The position numbers and the translations under genes were made by a program. The notes under the pieces were generated by a model, which was not told the origin of the DNA, searched no databases, and saw nothing but the letters and a program-made list of their open reading frames with translations. Shown here one piece after another: positions 15,985-25,714 of a stretch of DNA of 64,000 nucleotides. Source of the stretch: Caulobacter sp. FWC2 (GTDB taxonomy: Bacteria; Pseudomonadota; Alphaproteobacteria; Caulobacterales; Caulobacteraceae); NCBI RefSeq assembly GCF_002742625.1, contig NZ_PEBF01000001.1, positions 3,782,001 through 3,846,000 on the forward strand. The letters run 5' to 3'. Numbering within the stretch: the stretch's first letter is position 1; the number at the start of each line of letters is the position of its first letter.

Positions 15985-17745
15985 CTAGGGCTTCGTGTGT
16001 GTCCGCCCCGACCACCGCGCGACGGCTTCCAGCAACTTCGTCGGATTGATCGGCTTGCCCAGGTGGTCGTCCATGCCCGCCGCCAGGCAGGTGGCGATCT
16101 GTTCGGGCAGGACGTTGGCTGTCATGGCCACGATCGGGGTGGCCGCGCCGCGCGCGCCCTCCATGGCCCGGATCTCGCGCGTGGCGGTCAGGCCGTCCAT
16201 GACCGGCATCTGAACGTCCATGAGCACCAGGTCGAATTGGCCCTGGCGCATGGCCTCGACCCCGGCGACGCCGTCATTGGCGGTCTCAACCTCGACGCCG
16301 AACGGCTCCAGCATGGCTTTGACCAATTCGCGGTTGACCGCGTTGTCCTCGACCAGCAGCAGGCGCACGCCCGCCTCGCCGTCCAGCGGCGGAGCGGCGT
16401 CCGCCTCGGGCGCGGCGAGTTCGGCCAGCGGCCCTCGGACTTCGAACCAGAAGGTCGAGCCCTGCCCTTCGACGCTGTCGACGCCGATCTGGCCGTCCAT
16501 CCGCTCGACGATCCGGCGCGAGATGGCCAGACCCAGGCCCGTGCCGCCGAACCGCCGCGAGACGGCCGCGTCGGCTTGCGAGAAGCGATCGAAGATGTTG
16601 TCCAGATGCTCGGGCGCGATGCCGATGCCCGTGTCGGTCACCGCGCCGCGCAGGATCGCCGCGCCGTCCTCGACCTTCTGGCTCAGCGCAACCGTAATTT
16701 CGCCATGGGCCGTGAACTTCACGGCGTTGGACAGGAAGTTCAGCAGCACCTGCGACAGGCGCGGCCCGTCCAGGTTCATGGGCTTGAGACCTCTGCCCGT
16801 CTTGACCTTGATAACCAGACCCTTGGCGACGGCCCGCTCCTCGACCAGGGCCGCGCAGGACGAAGCCATGGCAGCCGGGTCGAACGGCGCGGGGTCCAGC
16901 TCGAGCCCGCCGGCCTCCAGCCGCGAGAAGTCCAGCACGTCGTTGACGACGCTGAGCAGCGTATTGCTGGCGTCGAGGATATGGCCGACCTGGCGGGCGG
17001 CGGTCTGGTTCAGGCCGCGCGAGCGGCGCAGCACCTCGGCGAAGCCGATGATGGCGGTCAGAGGCGTGCGCAGCTCGTGGGTCATGTTGGCCAGGAAGTC
17101 GGACTTGGCCGCCGACGCCGTCTCGGCCAGTTCCAGCGCCTTGGCGATGTCCAGTTCCAGCCGCTTGCGCTCGGTGATGTCGCGGGAGGTGACCAGCAGG
17201 ATCCCGGATCCGTCGCCGAGCAGCGAGTAGGCGCTCTCCAGCCAGATCGACGACCCGTCCTTGCGCGTGCACTCATAGTCGGCCGTAGCGGGCGGACCGC
17301 CGGGCGTCAGGCCGCCGATCAGCTTCTGGACGCTGTCGAAAGCGGCCTTGCTGACCATGGCCTGGGGCGGCAGAGCCATGAACTCTTCCAGCGTGTAGCC
17401 CGTGATCCGCTGGATACTGGGCGAGCTATAGACCCGCTCGCCCGTCGGGGACCACAGGGCCACGTGGTCGGTCAGGTTGTCGCCCAGCAGGCGGTAGAGG
17501 CTTTCGGCCTTCTCGGCTTCAGCCCGGCGACGGTCCGCCTCCTCGATGGCCTTCTGCCGGGCGTCGAGACTGGCGGACAGGTCGTCGCGCAACCGTTCCA
17601 GCCTCAGGCGCTGACGGGTCATCCAGTAGGCCAGCGGCGTGGCGACAACCAATGAGACCAACAGGGTCGTGAACGGCGTATAGACCTCGGGCGCCTTCAG
17701 CAGCAGGATGTTGACGACGTAGTCCACCGCCATGGCGGCGCCCAC
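15985..17745 (-). CDS. Membrane hybrid sensor histidine kinase (PAS-HK-REC)
   Basis: 586 residues from a GTG at 17745. The order is two hydrophobic segments (about 4-17 and 25-42), a coiled coil to about 80, a PAS domain about 82-195, a HisKA domain with phospho-accepting His223 in MTHELRTPLT, an HATPase domain (N box near 340, GTGLGL at 401-406), and a receiver with Asp510 in LMDVQMPVMDG. The start is doubtful: the frame remains open for 23 further codons to 17814 and a full first membrane helix needs them, but only non-standard starts (for example ATT at 17778) are present. It is an orphan, with no response regulator beside it. Confidence 0.88.
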   Translation of the reverse strand: MGAAMAVDYVVNILLLKAPEVYTPFTTLLVSLVVATPLAYWMTRQRLRLERLRDDLSASLDARQKAIEEADRRRAEAEKAESLYRLLGDNLTDHVALWSPTGERVYSSPSIQRITGYTLEEFMALPPQAMVSKAAFDSVQKLIGGLTPGGPPATADYECTRKDGSSIWLESAYSLLGDGSGILLVTSRDITERKRLELDIAKALELAETASAAKSDFLANMTHELRTPLTAIIGFAEVLRRSRGLNQTAARQVGHILDASNTLLSVVNDVLDFSRLEAGGLELDPAPFDPAAMASSCAALVEERAVAKGLVIKVKTGRGLKPMNLDGPRLSQVLLNFLSNAVKFTAHGEITVALSQKVEDGAAILRGAVTDTGIGIAPEHLDNIFDRFSQADAAVSRRFGGTGLGLAISRRIVERMDGQIGVDSVEGQGSTFWFEVRGPLAELAAPEADAAPPLDGEAGVRLLLVEDNAVNRELVKAMLEPFGVEVETANDGVAGVEAMRQGQFDLVLMDVQMPVMDGLTATREIRAMEGARGAATPIVAMTANVLPEQIATCLAAGMDDHLGKPINPTKLLEAVARWSGRTHTKP

Positions 17746-17924
17746 GATGAGGGCGACCGTCGGCGCGGTTTTGAAAATCCGGTCTTTCCAGACGGCCGGG
17801 CTGATAACGCGCTCCTAGTGCTGGCTTGAATCACGTTGGATGCCGCCAGAATTAGGAAAGATCGCGCGTCTCCGCTAGCCGCGTCGACTATTCGAACGAC
17901 GAAAGTTCGAATGAAACCCGAGAT

Positions 17925-18863
17925 TTAGCGCCCCGAAGCCTTGGCCACGTCGTTGAGGTTCTTCTCCAGCGCCAGGCTGGCCTGGATGACCGTCGCGACC
18001 GATCGCTTGAAGAAGTCCTGGGGCACGGTCGCGAAATCGTCCGTGGGCTTATGATATTCGGGATGGTCCTCGACGCCGAAATAGACCCAGGGAACGCCCT
18101 TCTCGCCGAAGGCGTAGTGGTCCGACTGGTTGGTCCAGTTGTTCTGCTTGCCGTCGGCGTCGGTGTCGTGGCCCAGCTTCAGGGTGACCGGCGCGGTCGC
18201 GGCGACCTTGACCAGGATCGGCTTCAGGAACGGAAACGGCGAAGCGCCCGAGACATAGAGCTCGTTCTTGGCGTTCTTGCTCAGCATGTCGAAATTGACG
18301 TCGAGCGCGATGCTCTCCAGCGGAACCGGCGGGGCGGCGGCGAAGGCCTTGGCCCCGCGCAGACCGCTCTCCTCGGCGTCGACCACCGCGAAGATCACGT
18401 CGTGCCTGGGCGGCTTGGCCTTGAAGGCCTCGGCGACGGCCAACAGGCCCGCCACGCCCGAGGCGTTGTCATCCGCGCCGTTGTAGATCTCGCCATTGCG
18501 GACGCCCAGGTGATCATAGTGGGCCGAGACGACCATGGCCTTGCCCGGCTTGGTCCCCTTGATGCGGGCCACCAGGTTGGTCCCCTGGACCTTGGTCCCG
18601 TCGCGCTTGGCGAACTCGAAGGACTGCTCGAATTTGTCGCCGATCGGCGAGAGACCGATCTGCGCGAACCGCGACAGGATGTAGGCCCGCGCCTTTTCCG
18701 AACCCGGCGTGCCAGGCGCGCGCCCCTGCATATCATCAGCCGACAGGGTGCGGATGTCATCGACAGCCTTGTCTCCGGGGCCGGCGAAGGCCGGCGCGGA
18801 GGTGGCGACGGAAAGAACAGCGGCGGCGGCGAAGATCGCCAGCAAGCGAGAAAGACGGATCAT
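17925..18863 (-). CDS. M28 family zinc aminopeptidase, secreted
   Basis: 312 residues from the ATG at 18863; an upstream ATG at 18899 would put 12 charged residues before the signal peptide. The Sec signal ends near APAFA. M28 zinc ligands are recognisable: SAHYDHLG (His, Asp), GADDNASG (bridging Asp), DAEESGLRG (catalytic Glu and ligand) and the later Asp and His in FGVEDHPEYHKPTDD. It is expected to release N-terminal residues from peptides in the periplasm. It is divergent from the bolA operon. Confidence 0.92.
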   Translation of the reverse strand: MIRLSRLLAIFAAAAVLSVATSAPAFAGPGDKAVDDIRTLSADDMQGRAPGTPGSEKARAYILSRFAQIGLSPIGDKFEQSFEFAKRDGTKVQGTNLVARIKGTKPGKAMVVSAHYDHLGVRNGEIYNGADDNASGVAGLLAVAEAFKAKPPRHDVIFAVVDAEESGLRGAKAFAAAPPVPLESIALDVNFDMLSKNAKNELYVSGASPFPFLKPILVKVAATAPVTLKLGHDTDADGKQNNWTNQSDHYAFGEKGVPWVYFGVEDHPEYHKPTDDFATVPQDFFKRSVATVIQASLALEKNLNDVAKASGR

Positions 18864-19014
18864 GGCGCCTACATGCCGTGCGCGACGCGGCGAATTCAAT
18901 TAAATCTCGGTCATATCGCCGTGGACCCTGGTGACCAACGCTGTCAGCTTAGGCGCGTTGTTAAGGAATCCCGGCCACATAAGCCCTTCAGAGACCGGAG
19001 CCTTCCCAGTGCCC

Positions 19015-19245
19015 ATGTCCCATGCCGAACTCGAGGCCCGCCTCACCACGGCCTTCCCCGATTCCGAGATCGTGCTGACCGACCTGGCCGGCGACAACGA
19101 CCATTGGAAGGCCCGCATCGTCTCGCCCGCCTTCGCCGGCCTGAACCGCGTGCGTCAGCACCAGCTGGTCAACAAGGCCCTGGCCGACGTCCTGGGCGGG
19201 ACCCTGCACGCCCTGGCCCTCGAAACCGCCGCCCCCGCCGAATAG
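19015..19245 (+). CDS. BolA family protein
   Basis: 76 residues; the start at 19015 is favoured over a GTG six bases earlier. It has the BolA class II KH-like fold, with the signature [21 protein letters not shown], in which the conserved His pairs with the glutaredoxin cluster. It is cytoplasmic. It heads an apparent operon with an aldo/keto-reductase-like gene (10 bp gap) and the monothiol glutaredoxin gene. BolA proteins form [2Fe-2S]-bridged heterodimers with CGFS glutaredoxins, and both genes are present here. Confidence 0.92.
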   Translation: MSHAELEARLTTAFPDSEIVLTDLAGDNDHWKARIVSPAFAGLNRVRQHQLVNKALADVLGGTLHALALETAAPAE

Positions 19246-19255
19246 GAGCAAACGC

Positions 19256-20146
19256 GTGCGCTATCGGCCCTTCGGCGCCACGGGCATGGCGGTTTCGGCG
19301 CTGACCCTGCGTCTGGCCGACAGCTCGCGCCTCCGGGCCAGCGAGTGGCGCGCCCTGATCTTCACAGCGCTGGAAAACGGCATCAACAGCTTCCAGGTCG
19401 AGGGCGACTCGCCTGAGCTGCTCAAGGGCGCCGCGGAGGCCTTCGCCAGCGTCGAGCGGCGGCTGCTGTTCCTGACCTGGCGCGTGCGCGGCGACGCGGC
19501 GGCCCTGGGCCAACAGGCCATCGACGGCCTGTTGAGCTCTGCGTTCGAGAGCCTGTCGCTCGACTATCTCGACCTTGTGCTGATCAACGATCCGCTGGCC
19601 CCCGCCCTGCCGTCCGCCTTCGAGGCCGGCCTGCGTACGCTGTTCGACAGCCATGCGCTTCACGGCGTGGGCGTCGCCAGTCGTGGCGACATCGACCCGC
19701 GCCTGCTCAAGAACGACATGGTCACCACCATCTCCTCGCCCTTCAATCTCTCGTCCGGTTGGGCCGTGCGTCACCGCATCCGCCACGCCTCGACCCACGA
19801 CTTCGCCGTCATCGGCGAGGACTTCTGGCCCCAGGCGCTGCGCGAGGGCGGCGAGCTGGCGGGTCCGAAGCCGTCCCTGTGGCGACGCCGCTCTGACCCC
19901 CTGTCCGACATGGGCGGCTACGAGTTCCTGCACGCCACCCAGGGCTGGAGCGGCGAGGATATCTGCCTGGGCTACGCCCTGACCGAACCGTCCCTGTCGA
20001 CCGTGCGCATCACCGCCGATACCCGCGCCGATGTCGAGCGCCTGGCCGCTGTGGTCGAGCGCGACCTGCCCAACGGCGTCTGCGCCCAGATCGAGATGGC
20101 CCGCTTCTCGGCCCAGGAACGCGAGAAGGCGGCCAATCGTACTTGA
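19256..20146 (+). CDS. Aldo/keto reductase-like protein, catalytic residues missing
   Basis: 296 residues from a GTG start with an AGGAG site 10 bp before it. The N-terminus [20 protein letters not shown] and [10 protein letters not shown] follow the aldo/keto reductase TIM-barrel pattern. The four catalytic positions differ, however: Asp in GINxFD is Gln, the Tyr is absent, the Lys after FLT is Trp, and the His in DLVLLH is Asn. It is therefore probably not an oxidoreductase. It sits between bolA and grxD, so a structural or regulatory role in iron-sulfur handling is a possibility (inference). Confidence 0.75.
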   Translation: MRYRPFGATGMAVSALTLRLADSSRLRASEWRALIFTALENGINSFQVEGDSPELLKGAAEAFASVERRLLFLTWRVRGDAAALGQQAIDGLLSSAFESLSLDYLDLVLINDPLAPALPSAFEAGLRTLFDSHALHGVGVASRGDIDPRLLKNDMVTTISSPFNLSSGWAVRHRIRHASTHDFAVIGEDFWPQALREGGELAGPKPSLWRRRSDPLSDMGGYEFLHATQGWSGEDICLGYALTEPSLSTVRITADTRADVERLAAVVERDLPNGVCAQIEMARFSAQEREKAANRT

Positions 20147-20216
20147 TGGCCAAGGCGCTCTTGACCCTTCGGCTCGGGGCGCCTAGCTGAAAGCCTTGAG
20201 TTCCAGGACAATCCCG

Positions 20217-20558
20217 ATGACCGACGTCGCCTCCTCCCCCGCCCTCGACTTCATCGCCAAGACCGTGGCCGAGAATCCGGTCGTGGTGTTCATGAAGGGC
20301 GTGCCGGACCAGCCGCGTTGCGGCTTCTCGTCGGTCGTCGTCCAGATCCTCGACCACCTCGGCGTCGAGTTCATCGGCGTCGACGTCCTGCAGGACGACG
20401 ACCTGCGCCAGGGCGTCAAGACCTTCACCGACTGGCCGACCATCCCGCAGCTCTATGTGAAGGGCGAGTTCCTGGGCGGCAGCGACATCATCCGCGAGAT
20501 GTTCCAGTCGGGCGAACTGAAGACCCTCTTCGTCGACCAGGGCCTCATCGCGACCTGA
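20217..20558 (+). CDS. grxD: Monothiol glutaredoxin, Grx4/GrxD family
   Basis: 113 residues with the CGFS active site in PRCGFSSVVVQIL and the TFTDWPTIPQLYVKGEFLGGSDI segment that binds glutathione. Members of this family dimerise around a glutathione-ligated [2Fe-2S] cluster, pass it on to target proteins, and pair with BolA. The start at 20217 is preceded by AGGA. It is the third gene of the bolA operon (70 bp after the reductase-like gene), followed after 7 bp by a thioesterase. Confidence 0.97.
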   Translation: MTDVASSPALDFIAKTVAENPVVVFMKGVPDQPRCGFSSVVVQILDHLGVEFIGVDVLQDDDLRQGVKTFTDWPTIPQLYVKGEFLGGSDIIREMFQSGELKTLFVDQGLIAT

Positions 20559-20565
20559 TCCGCGC

Positions 20566-20985
20566 GTGAGCCGAGTCTTCGTCCCGCCTTCGGACGCCTA
20601 TTCCCTTACCTTCGAGCCCAAGGCGTCGGACATCGACGCCAACGGCCACGTCAATAACGTGGTCTATCTGGGCTGGGCGCAGGACCTGGCCATCGCCCAT
20701 TGGGAAGCTTGGGCGACCGAAGAGCAGCGTGCGCCCTGGAGCTGGATCGCGCGCCGTCACGAGATCGACTACCGCCGCGAACTGCTGCCGGGTGAGACCG
20801 CCACCGGCTACACCTGGGTCGGCGAGCTGAAGGGTCCGCGCTTCGAGCGCTATGTCCGCATCGACGGCCCGGACGGCGAGATGTGCGCCCAGAGCCGCAC
20901 TGACTGGGTATTGATCGACATCGCCGCCAAGCGCCCCGCCCGCGTCCTGCCCTGGATGATCGAGCGCTTCACGCCGAAGGGGTGA
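20566..20985 (+). CDS. Acyl-CoA thioesterase, hot-dog fold
   Basis: 139 residues from a GTG at 20566, 7 bp after grxD. The 4HBT hot-dog signature is clear: SDIDANGHVNNVVYLGW with the catalytic-type Asp and the HEIDYRRELLPGE strand. It hydrolyses acyl-CoA thioesters; the substrate is unknown. It is cytoplasmic. Its 3' end overlaps the opposing lipoprotein gene by 17 bp. Confidence 0.88.
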   Translation: MSRVFVPPSDAYSLTFEPKASDIDANGHVNNVVYLGWAQDLAIAHWEAWATEEQRAPWSWIARRHEIDYRRELLPGETATGYTWVGELKGPRFERYVRIDGPDGEMCAQSRTDWVLIDIAAKRPARVLPWMIERFTPKG

Positions 20986-21349
20986 GCACCTTGTTGGCGA
21001 TGACGATGCGGTCGGCATGGGTCAGGCCCAGCTCGTCATAGGTGAACCGCAGTTCGACCGCGACCGACGGACCCTTGCAGGTCTCCAGCCGTCTCCGCGC
21101 GAACGCCACTACCGCATGACCGTCGTGGCGATCGACCCGAAACACGAAATCGGCCTTGGTCGCGCAGCCCTTCGAGGCGACGCGGACCGTCAGGGCGTCA
21201 GACCCGGCCTTCGCCGCCAGCAGCGGCTCCAGTTCCGGAAAGGCCTCGCCCGGCGCGGCGGCCAGCAGGACGGGCGTCGTCGCGCAACCGGCCAAAACCA
21301 GGGCCGCGCCGGCCAGCACCAAACCCCTGCGGGAAAGAACGAAGTTCAT
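20969..21349 (-). CDS. Small lipoprotein of unknown function
   Basis: 126 residues from the ATG at 21349. Signal peptide with an RR pair and lipobox LAGC gives lipidation at about Cys20. Two later cysteines (in SKGCATKAD and LETCKGPSV) could form a disulfide. No domain was recognised. The 3' end overlaps the thioesterase gene by 17 bp in convergent orientation. A longer reading frame upstream to 21493 has no plausible signal and is rejected. Confidence 0.75.
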   Translation of the reverse strand: MNFVLSRRGLVLAGAALVLAGCATTPVLLAAAPGEAFPELEPLLAAKAGSDALTVRVASKGCATKADFVFRVDRHDGHAVVAFARRRLETCKGPSVAVELRFTYDELGLTHADRIVIANKVLTPSA

Positions 21350-21430
21350 CGACCTCTGTACGAGCCGCCCAACTTGAGGTGAAGATCGCCCACCGCTGCC
21401 GACGTGACCAGCGTCTTTGGGGATCGTACC

Positions 21431-22570
21431 GTGCGTCTTCGTTCCGTTGTCCTGGCCGCGTCGCTGGCCGGCCTCATGACCACACCCGCCCACGCAGCGA
21501 CCGACTACAGAAAGCTCGACGCCGAGATCGACCGTCTACTGACCATCAGCAAGGTCCCTGGCCTAGCCGTCGCCGTGATCGACAACGGCAAGGTCGCTCA
21601 CGTGGTCGCCAAGGGCGTGCGCAACGCCAAGGGCGATCCGCTGACGACCGACACGATCATGTATGCGGCGTCGATCACCAAGCTGACCTTCGCCTACTAC
21701 GTCCTGATGCTGGTCGACGACGGCAAGCTCGACCTGGACAAATCCATCGCCGAGTACCTGCCCAAACCGCTGCCCAACTATCCGAGATACGCCGATCTCG
21801 GGGTCGACGAGCGCTGGAAGACGATCACCCTCCGCCGTCTTCTGACCCACAGTTCGGGCTTGGCCGACCAGCGGTTCTACGATCCGGAGAACAAGTTCCG
21901 GTTCAATCTGGAGCCGGGCACGCGCTACGCCTATTCCAACGAAGGCATCAATCTCGCGCAATTCGTCATCGAGGAAAGCCTGGGTCTGAAGGTCGGCGAC
22001 GAGATGAACCGCCGGATCTTCCAACCCTTGGGCATGACCCGCTCCAGCATGATCTGGCGCGACGATTTCAAGGCCAACCTGGCCGACGGCCTGCACGAGG
22101 ACGGCAAGTGGGAGGAGCACGACGACCGCTCCAGTGTCAAAGCGGCCGGCTCGCTCGACACCACGATCAGCGACATGGCCAAGCTGACGGCGGCCCTGGT
22201 GTCGGGCTGGGGTCTGTCGGCCAAGACCCGCGCCGAGCTGGACAAGGCGAGCTTCCCGATCGTCAGCGAGAGCCAGTTCCCGCCGTTCCTGATCAGGGAC
22301 AATCCCGCCAACGCCAAGATCGGCTTGGCCGCCGGCATCGGCGTGGTGGTCTATGACGGCCCGCAAGGCCACGCCTTCTACAAGGGCGGCCACAACGACA
22401 TCACCGACAACCACTTGGGCTGCGTCGAGAAGGGCAAGCGCTGCGTCGTGCTGCTGAGCAACAGCGGCGTGGGACAACGCCTCTATCCGACCCTGGCCAA
22501 GATGGTGCTGGGCGACCTGGGAACGCCTTGGGCGTGGGAGTACAGCCGGCAGCTGCCGATCGCGCCTTAG
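21431..22570 (+). CDS. Serine hydrolase, beta-lactamase/penicillin-binding fold
   Basis: 379 residues from a GTG at 21431, preceded by GGGGA; a GTG at 21404 is the alternative. Sec signal ends at AHA. Class C/esterase motifs are complete: SITK with Ser81 and Lys84, YSN at 168-170, and a late GGH triad. Such proteins act as D-alanyl-D-alanine peptidases, esterases or amidases in the periplasm; the exact substrate is unknown. Its stop codon overlaps the htpX stop by 4 bp. Confidence 0.9.
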   Translation: MRLRSVVLAASLAGLMTTPAHAATDYRKLDAEIDRLLTISKVPGLAVAVIDNGKVAHVVAKGVRNAKGDPLTTDTIMYAASITKLTFAYYVLMLVDDGKLDLDKSIAEYLPKPLPNYPRYADLGVDERWKTITLRRLLTHSSGLADQRFYDPENKFRFNLEPGTRYAYSNEGINLAQFVIEESLGLKVGDEMNRRIFQPLGMTRSSMIWRDDFKANLADGLHEDGKWEEHDDRSSVKAAGSLDTTISDMAKLTAALVSGWGLSAKTRAELDKASFPIVSESQFPPFLIRDNPANAKIGLAAGIGVVVYDGPQGHAFYKGGHNDITDNHLGCVEKGKRCVVLLSNSGVGQRLYPTLAKMVLGDLGTPWAWEYSRQLPIAP

Positions 22571-23505
22571 CCCCAGGGACCTGTGTTCCGCCCCTGGCTA
22601 GGCGGGACGAGCGTCTGGACCGGCTCCGGACGCCGCGCTGCCGTCCCCTGCCCCACACCGAGACGCATCAGGGCCTCGACGCGGTTGCGGGTCGACGGGT
22701 GGGTCGAGAACAGGCTGTCCGCGCCTTTCCCGTTCAGCGGGTTGATGATGAACATGTGGGCCGTGGCCGGATTGCGCTCGGCCTCGTAGTTCACATAGCC
22801 GCCGCGGGCGTAGGCCTCGATCTTCTCCAGCGCGCGGGCCAGCGCCGCCGGGTCGCCGCCGATCTGCGCGCCGATGCGGTCAGCCTGGTACTCGCGAGAC
22901 CGGCTGATGGCCATCTGCACCAGCATGGCGGCGATCGGGGCCAGGATGGCGATGGCGATCGCGCCGATCATGCCGCCCGGCCGCTCCTCGTCTCGCGAAC
23001 CGCCGAAGAAGAACGCGAAATTGGCCAGGGCCGAGATCGCGCCGGCGATGGTCGCCGTCACGGTCATGGTCAGGGTGTCGCGGTTCTTCACGTGGGCCAG
23101 CTCGTGGGCCATCACGCCCCGGATCTCGTCGCGGGTCAGCAGGGACAGCAGGCCCGTGGTGGCGGCGACGGCGGCGTGGGCCGGGTCGCGGCCGGTGGCG
23201 AAGGCGTTGGGCTGGTCGCTCTGGATCACCGTCACGCGCGGACGGGGCAGGCCGGCCCTCTGCGCCATCTCCACCACGTCCGTCACATAGTGACGGATCA
23301 GCGGCTCGGGATGGCTCTCGTCGACCTCCTGCGCGCCATAGCTGCGCAGCACGATCTTGTCCGCGTTCCAGTACGAGAAGGCGTTCAAGGCCACGGCGAA
23401 GGCCAGGGCGATCAGCATTCCCGTGGGACCGCCGATCAGATAGCCGGCGCCCATGAACAGCGCGGTCAGGCCCGCCAGCAGCATGTAGGTCTTGAAGTGG
23501 TTCAT
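22567..23505 (-). CDS. htpX: Membrane zinc metalloprotease HtpX
   Basis: 312 residues from the ATG at 23505. Two N-terminal helices (about 7-24 and 28-45), the M48 zinc site HELAH at 134-138 (third ligand Glu in SREYQAD), and two more helices (about 146-168 and 179-200). The catalytic domain faces the cytoplasm. HtpX degrades misfolded membrane proteins together with FtsH. The C-terminal tail is longer and Pro/Arg-rich. It follows the zinc-ribbon gene by 16 bp in an operon and converges with the serine hydrolase. Confidence 0.95.
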   Translation of the reverse strand: MNHFKTYMLLAGLTALFMGAGYLIGGPTGMLIALAFAVALNAFSYWNADKIVLRSYGAQEVDESHPEPLIRHYVTDVVEMAQRAGLPRPRVTVIQSDQPNAFATGRDPAHAAVAATTGLLSLLTRDEIRGVMAHELAHVKNRDTLTMTVTATIAGAISALANFAFFFGGSRDEERPGGMIGAIAIAILAPIAAMLVQMAISRSREYQADRIGAQIGGDPAALARALEKIEAYARGGYVNYEAERNPATAHMFIINPLNGKGADSLFSTHPSTRNRVEALMRLGVGQGTAARRPEPVQTLVPPSQGRNTGPWG

Positions 23506-23521
23506 CGGTCTATCGGGATCG

Positions 23522-23827
23522 TCAGTCGAAGATGTCGAACAGGTCGAAGCGCTTCTTTTTCTGACCGTTCTGGCCCGCGCGGCGATAACGATCGTCGTCA
23601 TCGTCATCGTAGCGCTTGTGCTGATCGTGGTGGTGATCGGGGCGCGTATAGGGACGCGGCTCGTTGTAGATCGCCTGCGTCTCCTCGCGCTCCAAGCTCA
23701 TAAGCTTTTCAAGTTCGCCCCGGTCCAGCCAGACGCCTCGGCAGCGCGGGCACATGTCGAACTCGACGCTGGCGCGCTGCACGGCCTGCATGGAGCCATC
23801 GCAGTTGGGGCACATCAGAAGGGGCAT
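23522..23827 (-). CDS. TFIIB-type zinc-ribbon protein with acidic/His tail
   Basis: 101 residues from the ATG at 23827, preceded by GGAGG. The N-terminal zf-TFIIB zinc ribbon is CPNC at 7-10 and CPRC at 27-30, with the typical [13 protein letters not shown] after it. The C-terminal half is unusual: a His cluster (HHHDQH), a run of six Asp, then a basic stretch and RFDLFDIFD. It is cytoplasmic and sits in an operon 16 bp before htpX, hinting at a role in membrane protein quality control. Confidence 0.85.
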   Translation of the reverse strand: MPLLMCPNCDGSMQAVQRASVEFDMCPRCRGVWLDRGELEKLMSLEREETQAIYNEPRPYTRPDHHHDQHKRYDDDDDDRYRRAGQNGQKKKRFDLFDIFD

Positions 23828-24053
23828 CAAGAAACCTCCGGTCCAAAAAGATGGAACGGGTGTCCTCGATGACAGGCGGCGCCTTTGGGGAGGGGGCGGT
23901 GGCAGCCGGACCCAGACATCGAGAACACCCGATGCGGTCCGACATCACGAGTGCTTGCATCACTCGCCAGAGGGGCCCGGTCCCGCTCCCTAAAGCTGGG
24001 ATAGGGCCCGAGACGTTTCAAGACCCGGGAAGCCCTTAAGGGGCAACAAAAAA

Positions 24054-24075
24054 GGCCCCGGATCGCTCCGGAGCC
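24054..24075 (-). terminator. Intrinsic terminator of rpsD
   Basis: On the minus strand a 9-bp stem (24067-24075 with 24054-24062, one G-U pair) with a TCGC/GCGA loop is followed by six T. It is 28 bp past the rpsD stop. Confidence 0.9.
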
Positions 24076-24102
24076 TTTTCCGTATCTGTTCGGATCCGAC
24101 GC

Positions 24103-24720
24103 TTACGAAGCGTAGAATTCGACGACCAGGTTCGGTTCCATCTTTACCGGATACGGAACTTCCGACAGTTCCGGAGCGCGGACGAACGTGGCCGACAGGC
24201 CCTTGGCGTCGACCGACACGTACTCGGCGAAGTCGCGCTCGTTCGAGGCGACGGCTTCGAGCACGAGCGCCATATTGCGCGACTTTTCGCGGACCGCGAT
24301 CACGTCACCAGCCTTGCAGCGGTACGACGGAATGTTCACGCGCTTGCCGTTCACGGTCACGTGGCCGTGGTTCACGAACTGGCGGGCGGCGAACACGGTC
24401 GGCACGAACTTGGCGCGATAGACGATGGCGTCCAGGCGCGACTCGAGCAGCGAGATCAGGTTCTCCGAGGTGTTGCCCTTGCGGCGAGCAGCTTCCTCGT
24501 AGGTGCGCGAGAATTGCTTCTCGGTCAGGTTGCCGTAGTAGCCCTTCAGCTTTTGCTTGGCGCGCAGCTGCAGGCCGAAGTCCGAAACCTTCTGCTTGCG
24601 GCGTTGGCCGTGCTGGCCGGGGCCGTACGAGCGTTGGTTGACCGGGGACTTGGGACGGCCCCACAGGTTTTCACCCATGCGACGGTCGATCTTGTACTTG
24701 GCGCTATGGCGCTTGGACAT
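24103..24720 (-). CDS. rpsD: 30S ribosomal protein S4
   Basis: 205 residues, full length. It begins [26 protein letters not shown] and has the S4 RNA-binding domain ([36 protein letters not shown]). S4 is a primary 16S rRNA binder that nucleates assembly of the small-subunit body. The gene is monocistronic here, as in many alphaproteobacteria, and ends at a strong terminator. It may autoregulate, but no leader structure was identified. Confidence 0.99.
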   Translation of the reverse strand: MSKRHSAKYKIDRRMGENLWGRPKSPVNQRSYGPGQHGQRRKQKVSDFGLQLRAKQKLKGYYGNLTEKQFSRTYEEAARRKGNTSENLISLLESRLDAIVYRAKFVPTVFAARQFVNHGHVTVNGKRVNIPSYRCKAGDVIAVREKSRNMALVLEAVASNERDFAEYVSVDAKGLSATFVRAPELSEVPYPVKMEPNLVVEFYAS

Positions 24721-24874
24721 AAGTCACTCTTCTATTCGATCCGTGCCGGCCCCTCGAACGAGGTGCGATCTCAACGGCGGCGTCGGGTCAATCCGTCATG
24801 CGTTTTTCGCGCCGGCCGGCGAGCCGGCGGCGTGAAGGCGCGGTTTATGCCGGAGGGGCCTATGCGAGTCAACT

Positions 24875-25708
24875 TCAGAGGCGTTCAGCGTGGAACGCCA
24901 CGTGCTCGCCAATGAAGGTCGTGATGAAGAAGTAGCTGTGGTCGTAGCCCTCCTGGCGGCGCACCGTGACCTTGCGGCCGGCCTTCTCGGCGGCGGCTTC
25001 GATCAGTTCGGGCTTCAGCTGGTTTTCCAGGAAGCTGTCGGCCAGACCCTGGTCGATCAGTATGTCGTCGAAGGCCGCGCCGGCACCGTCCTCGATCAGC
25101 GCGCAGGCGTCGTGGGCGCGCCAGGCGGCGCGGTCCGGTCCCAAATAGGCGGTCATCGCCTTGTCGCCCCACGGGCAGTTCAGCGGCGAAACGATCGGCG
25201 AGAACGCGCTGACCGACTTGAAGAGGTCCGGATTGCGCAAGGCGAGGGTCAGCGCCCCGTGGCCGCCCATCGAGTGACCGAATATCCCCCGCCGCGCCGG
25301 GTCCAGTGGGAAGGCGCCGTCGACGGCCTCCAGCAGGTCCTTGGTGACGTAGGAATACATCTGGAAGTGCGGCGACCACGGGGCCTGGGTAGCGTCGACA
25401 TAGAAGCCCGCCCCCTGCCCTAGGTCGTAGGCCGGATCGTCGGCCACACCCTCGCCACGCGGCGAGGTGTCCGGCGCCACGATCGCCACCCCGTGCTTGG
25501 CCGCATAGGCATAGACGCCCGACTTCACCGTGAAATTGTCCTCGGTGCAGGTCAGGCCCGACAGCCAGACGAGATACGGGAAAGGCCCCTGACCGTCGGG
25601 CATCCACACCGTGAACTTCATCGGCGTGCCGGTGCTGACGGACGCGTGCTTGCAATAGCGCAGGGTTCCGCCGTGGACGCGGTGGGTGCTGAGGGTCTCG
25701 ACGGTCAT
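24875..25708 (-). CDS. fghA: S-formylglutathione hydrolase
   Basis: 277 residues. The esterase D family triad is Ser146 in GHSMGG, Asp224 and His257 (YDHSYFF). The motif LTCTEDNFTVKSG is diagnostic. It hydrolyses S-formylglutathione to formate and glutathione, the step after the class III alcohol dehydrogenase encoded 149 bp upstream on the same strand. It is cytoplasmic. A repeat element lies in the gap between the two genes. Confidence 0.97.
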   Translation of the reverse strand: MTVETLSTHRVHGGTLRYCKHASVSTGTPMKFTVWMPDGQGPFPYLVWLSGLTCTEDNFTVKSGVYAYAAKHGVAIVAPDTSPRGEGVADDPAYDLGQGAGFYVDATQAPWSPHFQMYSYVTKDLLEAVDGAFPLDPARRGIFGHSMGGHGALTLALRNPDLFKSVSAFSPIVSPLNCPWGDKAMTAYLGPDRAAWRAHDACALIEDGAGAAFDDILIDQGLADSFLENQLKPELIEAAAEKAGRKVTVRRQEGYDHSYFFITTFIGEHVAFHAERL

Positions 25709-25714
25709 GGACGT

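Noticed and set aside
24810-24829. GC hairpin between rpsD and fghA considered as an fghA terminator
   Set aside because: The T-run is on the wrong side of the stem for the minus-strand transcript.
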